From Vulcanimicrobiota bacterium (lineage in GTDB: Bacteria > Vulcanimicrobiota > Vulcanimicrobiia > Vulcanimicrobiales > Vulcanimicrobiaceae): DNA of 9,617 bases. The stretch is from the NCBI GenBank assembly GCA_019233415.1, contig JAFAMK010000064.1:1-9617 (forward strand), in the 5' to 3' direction. Positions 6,084 to 9,617 of the stretch are shown piece by piece. The notes under the pieces are model-generated. The model did no database searches. It saw nothing but the letters and a program-made list of their open reading frames with translations, and was not told the origin of the DNA. A program made the position numbers and the translations under genes. Within the stretch, counting starts at the first letter, position 1. Each line of letters begins with the position of its first letter.

Positions 6084-7961
6084 ATGACCGATCCTACGCC
6101 GGCGACACCGGCGCTGATCCCGCGCGCCCTGTTGTTCGGCAACCCCGAGCGCACGCGCGCGCGCATCTCGCCCGACGGGGCGCGGCTCGGCTACCTCGCG
6201 CCGAGCGACGGCGTCGTGAGCGTGTGGGTGCGGAGCATCGACACGGACGACGACCGTGTCGTCGCACACGACCCGGTCCGGCCGATTCCGTGGTTCGCGT
6301 GGAGCGGCGACGGAATGGCCGTCCTGTATCTCCAAGACCACGGCGGCGACGAGAACCATCACCTCTACTACGCCGCCCTCGACGGGAGCGCACCGCGCGA
6401 TCTGACGCCCGGCGACGGCGTGAAGGTTGGAAGCGTCACCGTCGACCCGCGCCATCCGCACACCGTTCTCGCGTCCTCGAACGCGCGCGACGCACGGCTG
6501 TTCGACGTGCGCCGCATCGACACCGCGGACGGAACCGACGTGATCGACGCGGAGAATCCCGGCAACGTCACGTCCTGGCTCGCCGATCCGGCGCTCGTGA
6601 CGCGCGCGCGTCGCGCCCGCGCCGCCGACGGCTCGTCGGCGATCGAGGTGCGCGACGACGCGTCGTCACCGTGGCGCACGCTCGAGACGTTCGGCCCCGA
6701 CGACGGCTCGCACCGGCTGGTCGCGTTCTCGCCCGACGGCCACGCGCTGTACGCCATCACCGCGAAGGGCGCCGAGGCGGCACGATTGCTGCGCTACGAC
6801 GTCGCGACGGGCATCGCGACCGTCGTCCTCGCCGACGCGCACTACGACGCCGCCGACACGTTCGTCGATCCGGCGACGCGCGACGTCGTCGCGGCGGCCA
6901 TCGTCCGCGAGCGCGTCGCATGGAGCGCGCTCGACCCCGCGTTTGCGAGCGATCTCGCAGCGCTGCTGGCGCTGCATCACGGCGACCTCCAGATCGCCGA
7001 CGCGTCGGCCGACGGCAACGTGCTCGTCGCGCAGTTCACCGACGACGCCGGCCCGATCGCGTACTACGCATACGACCGACGGACGCGACGGGGAACGCCG
7101 CTCTTCACCGAGCAGCCTGCCCTGATGGCGCATCGCCTCGCGCCGATGCGGCCCGTTTCATTCGCCGCGCGCGACGGCCTCATGCTGCACGGCTATCTGA
7201 CCCTGCCGACCGGCGTGGTGCCGGAGCGGCTGCCGACCGTGCTGTACGTGCACGGTGGTCCCTGGTACCGCGACCGCTGGGGCTACGAGCCGATCGTGCA
7301 GTGGCTCGCGAACCGCGGCTACGCCGTCCTTCAGGTGAACTTCCGCGGCTCGACGGGCTACGGCAAGGCGTTCATGAACGCCGGCGACCGCGAATGGTCC
7401 GGCGCGATGCGGACCGACCTGCTGGATGCGCGCGACTGGGCCGTCGCGCAGGGCATCGCCGACCCGTCGCGCTTCGCGATCTTCGGCGGGAGCTACGGCG
7501 GTTACGCCGTTCTCGCGGCGCTGACGTTCGCGCCGGACACATTCACCTGCGGCGTCGACCTGTGCGGTCCGTCGAACCTCGAGACGTTTCTCGACGCGAT
7601 CCCGCCGTACTGGAGCACGATGCGCTCCGTGCTCACCCAGCGAATGGGCGACGACGCGGCATTTCTCGCAGCATCGTCGCCGCTCCACCGCGCCGGCGCG
7701 ATCCGCGCCCCGCTGCTGATCGGACAGGGTGCGAACGACCCGCGCGTGCGACAGGCGGAGAGCGATCAGATCGTCGCCGCAATGCGCGCGAACGACGTGC
7801 CGGTGACGTACGTCGTCTTCGACGACGAAGGCCATGGCTTCGCGCGACCGGAGAACGCGACACGCTTTACCGCCGCCGCCGAGGCGTTCCTCGCCCGGCA
7901 CCTCGGCGGCCGGCTGGAGCCGCCGCATCCGGGCGAGGAAATCGAACCGTACCTGCGCTGA
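6084..7961 (+). CDS. S9 family (prolyl oligopeptidase-type) serine peptidase
   Basis: This 625-residue serine peptidase of the prolyl oligopeptidase / acylaminoacyl-peptidase type hydrolyses short peptides, with the propeller limiting substrate size. The N-terminal part (about 20-345) is a WD40-like beta-propeller with strand motifs such as ISPDGARLGYL, FAWSGDGMAVLYL and VAFSPDGHALYAI. The C-terminal alpha/beta-hydrolase (about 355-608) has HGGP (390-393) forming the oxyanion region, the nucleophile S470 in FGGSYGGYA, D552 in GQGANDPRV and H584 in DEGHGF, so the catalytic triad is complete. NFRGSTGYGK (419-428) is also family-typical. No signal peptide or membrane segment is present, so it should be cytoplasmic. 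It is co-transcribed with the regulator upstream. The exact cleavage preference (dipeptidyl, acyl-aminoacyl or other) cannot be read from the sequence. The stop lies 13 bp from the convergent ligase stop. Confidence 0.93.
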   Translation: MTDPTPATPALIPRALLFGNPERTRARISPDGARLGYLAPSDGVVSVWVRSIDTDDDRVVAHDPVRPIPWFAWSGDGMAVLYLQDHGGDENHHLYYAALDGSAPRDLTPGDGVKVGSVTVDPRHPHTVLASSNARDARLFDVRRIDTADGTDVIDAENPGNVTSWLADPALVTRARRARAADGSSAIEVRDDASSPWRTLETFGPDDGSHRLVAFSPDGHALYAITAKGAEAARLLRYDVATGIATVVLADAHYDAADTFVDPATRDVVAAAIVRERVAWSALDPAFASDLAALLALHHGDLQIADASADGNVLVAQFTDDAGPIAYYAYDRRTRRGTPLFTEQPALMAHRLAPMRPVSFAARDGLMLHGYLTLPTGVVPERLPTVLYVHGGPWYRDRWGYEPIVQWLANRGYAVLQVNFRGSTGYGKAFMNAGDREWSGAMRTDLLDARDWAVAQGIADPSRFAIFGGSYGGYAVLAALTFAPDTFTCGVDLCGPSNLETFLDAIPPYWSTMRSVLTQRMGDDAAFLAASSPLHRAGAIRAPLLIGQGANDPRVRQAESDQIVAAMRANDVPVTYVVFDDEGHGFARPENATRFTAAAEAFLARHLGGRLEPPHPGEEIEPYLR

Positions 7962-7974
7962 GCCGCGCGTGCCG

Positions 7975-9617
7975 CTAGAGCAGGCCGGCTGCGCGGGCCC
8001 AGCGGTACTTCGCGCCGAGCGCGAGGACCATCGTCTCCGTGTTGTACGGATAGGCGGGGATCTTGTGGTCGTAGAGGTACTCGCTGGCGGCTTCGACCTC
8101 GACGTCGCCGGCGAGTGACGCGACGACCGGCTTGTCGATCCCCTTGGCACGGAGCTCCTCGACGACCTCGACGACGAGCTTCGCGAAGACCATCGGCGGC
8201 GTCACGATCGTGTGCCAGTAGCCGAGGATCAGCGCGTGGATGCGGTCGTCCTCGAGCCCGAGGCGGATCGTGTTCTGGTAGGTCTTGGGCGGCTCGCCGC
8301 CGGTGATGTCCACCGGGTTCCCCGACGCGCCGAACGGCGGGATGAACTTCTTGAACGCCTCGTCGAGGTCGGGCGGGAACTTCATCAGCGAGAGCCCCGC
8401 GTCGACGACCGAGTCCGAGAGCAGCACGCCCGAGCCACCGGCGCCCGTGATGATGACGACGTTTTCGCCCTTCGGGGTCGGCAGGACCGGCACGGCGCGC
8501 GCGAACTGCAGCATCTCGTTGAGGCCGCGGGCGCGGATCACGCCGCTCTGGCGCAGGACGTCGTCGTAGACCTTGTCGTTCCCGGCGAGCGCGCCGGTGT
8601 GCGAGCTGGCAGCCTTCGCGCCGAGCGCGGTGCGGCCGGCCTTGAGGACGATGACGGGCTTCTTCTTCGACACGCGCTGCGCGACTTCGGCGAACGAACG
8701 GCCGTCCTTGAGGTCTTCCATGTGCATCGCGACCGCCTGCGTCGCGTCGTCCTGCTCGAAGAACGTCAGCAGGTCGTCCTCGTCGATGTCGGCCTTGTTG
8801 CCCAGGCCGACGATCGCCGAGACGCCCATCTTCGCCGAGCGCGCGAACCCGATGATCGCCATCCCGACGCCGCCCGACTGCGAGCTGAGCGCAACGCTGC
8901 CCTTGACGTCGTACGGCACGCAGAACGTCGCGCACAAATCTTTCGGCGTGTAGTAGAAGCCATAGATGTTCGGCCCCATCAGACGCACGTTGTATTTGCG
9001 CCCGATCTCCTGAATCTCGCGCTGGCCCTCTTCGTTGCCCGTCTCCGCGAAGCCGGACGGGATCAGCACCGCGCCCGGAATTTGCTTCTCGCCGCACTCG
9101 GTCAGCGCGGCGGCGACGAACTTCGCGGGGATCGCGAAGACCGCGACGTCGACCGGTCCCGGGATGTCCTTGACCGACGCGTACGCTTTGTAGCCGAGAA
9201 TCTCGTCGGCCTTCGGGTTGATCGGGTAGATGTGGCCTTTGTAGCCCCCGTTGACGAGGTTCTTCATCACCGAGTTGCCGATCTTGCCGTCTTCGCTCGA
9301 CGCGCCGATCACGGCAACGGCCTCCGGCCGCATGATGCGGTTCATCGCGCGCACGATCTCGTCGTGCGAATAGCGCGCGCGCGCCTGCGGCGGGTTGAAG
9401 TCGAGCAGGATGCGCACGTCGACCGCGGTCGCGCCCTTCGCCGTTGCGAAGACCGGGTTGAGGTCGACCTCGCTGATCTCCGGGAAGTCGGTGACGAGCT
9501 GGGAGACGTTCTCGATGATCGCCGCGACCGCGTCGCGGTCGACCGGCTCGCTGCCGCGCACGCCCTTCAGCATCTCGGCGGCTTGGATTCCGTCCAGCAT
9601 AGAGAGCGCGTCCGCGC
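7975..9617 (-). CDS. ADP-forming acyl-CoA synthetase, beta-alpha fusion (5' truncated by window edge)
   Basis: This is the C-terminal 541 residues (counted from the Met at nt 9600), plus five more codons and a partial one running off the window, of an acetate--CoA ligase (ADP-forming) family enzyme. Such enzymes interconvert acyl-CoA + ADP + Pi and acid + CoA + ATP in the cytoplasm. Residues 1-65 are the tail of an ATP-grasp (beta-subunit-like) domain, with EVDLNPV as its metal-binding strand, so the Met at 9600 is internal and the ATP-grasp domain lies upstream. Next come a CoA-binding Rossmann domain (about 88-220: AVAVIGASS, YPINPKADEILG) and a succinyl-CoA-ligase-like domain with SSQSGGVG (239-246) and GNKADIDEDDLL (267-278). 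H334 in SSHTGALAGND is the expected phosphorylated histidine. A final ligase subdomain (about 380-520) contains GAGGSGVLLSD. The acyl substrate is unknown. The OFA-type transporter nearby makes a short carboxylate plausible. Confidence 0.9.
   Translation of the reverse strand, partial: ADALSMLDGIQAAEMLKGVRGSEPVDRDAVAAIIENVSQLVTDFPEISEVDLNPVFATAKGATAVDVRILLDFNPPQARARYSHDEIVRAMNRIMRPEAVAVIGASSEDGKIGNSVMKNLVNGGYKGHIYPINPKADEILGYKAYASVKDIPGPVDVAVFAIPAKFVAAALTECGEKQIPGAVLIPSGFAETGNEEGQREIQEIGRKYNVRLMGPNIYGFYYTPKDLCATFCVPYDVKGSVALSSQSGGVGMAIIGFARSAKMGVSAIVGLGNKADIDEDDLLTFFEQDDATQAVAMHMEDLKDGRSFAEVAQRVSKKKPVIVLKAGRTALGAKAASSHTGALAGNDKVYDDVLRQSGVIRARGLNEMLQFARAVPVLPTPKGENVVIITGAGGSGVLLSDSVVDAGLSLMKFPPDLDEAFKKFIPPFGASGNPVDITGGEPPKTYQNTIRLGLEDDRIHALILGYWHTIVTPPMVFAKLVVEVVEELRAKGIDKPVVASLAGDVEVEAASEYLYDHKIPAYPYNTETMVLALGAKYRWARAAGLL

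Noticed and set aside
6224..7978. 584-codon plus-strand open frame overlapping the peptidase gene
   Set aside because: It is an Arg-rich shadow in another frame of the S9 peptidase, which has a full catalytic triad in its own frame.
7962..8004. CCGCT...AGCGG pairing around the ligase stop as a terminator
   Set aside because: The arms are only 5 bp, the loop is long, there is no T run, and most of it lies within the ligase coding sequence.
7766..9097. 443-codon minus-strand open frame
   Set aside because: It is a frame-shifted shadow of the ligase gene and has no domain signal.

Overview
The window is GC-rich bacterial chromosome, with codon third positions overwhelmingly G or C. It carries six protein genes, no RNA genes, no mobile elements and no CRISPR array. 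The mix is a two-domain cyclic-di-GMP enzyme, an EgtB-like non-haem iron enzyme, an oxalate/formate-type transporter, a cytoplasmic S9 peptidase and an ADP-forming acyl-CoA ligase. This suggests a free-living environmental heterotroph. Long GC-rich antisense reading frames and sparse Shine-Dalgarno use fit poorly characterised high-GC phyla (Eremiobacterota-like lineages are one guess), but the phylum cannot be fixed from this sequence.

Layout. (1) Positions 1-3211, plus strand: the 3' part of a PAS-GAF-GGDEF-EAL gene, then 10 nt later an EgtB/SUMF1-family enzyme. (2) Positions 3215-3236: a perfect palindromic hairpin that can end transcription from both sides. (3) Positions 3245-5330, minus strand: a two-gene operon of an OFA-family MFS transporter followed by a secreted ModA-like solute-binding protein, with no ABC permease or ATPase in view. 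(4) Positions 5331-5514: a 184-bp, comparatively AT-rich divergent control region. It has a good sigma-70-type promoter facing right, two tandem 18-bp repeats lying on that promoter, and a separate 19-bp inverted repeat on the transporter side. (5) Positions 5515-7961, plus strand: a winged-helix regulator and an S9 prolyl-oligopeptidase-type peptidase, translated in tandem. (6) Positions 7975-9617, minus strand: a convergent ADP-forming acyl-CoA synthetase cut by the window edge.

How they may work together. The regulator probably represses its own operon through the tandem repeats and may also control the divergent transporter operon. The transporter keeps the Arg/Lys pair that binds oxalate in OxlT. 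With an acyl-CoA ligase nearby, uptake and CoA activation of a small (di)carboxylate such as oxalate is a reasonable but unproven reading. The pairing of a periplasmic binding protein with an MFS carrier is the least ordinary arrangement here. The c-di-GMP enzyme and the EgtB-like enzyme look like a separate unit.
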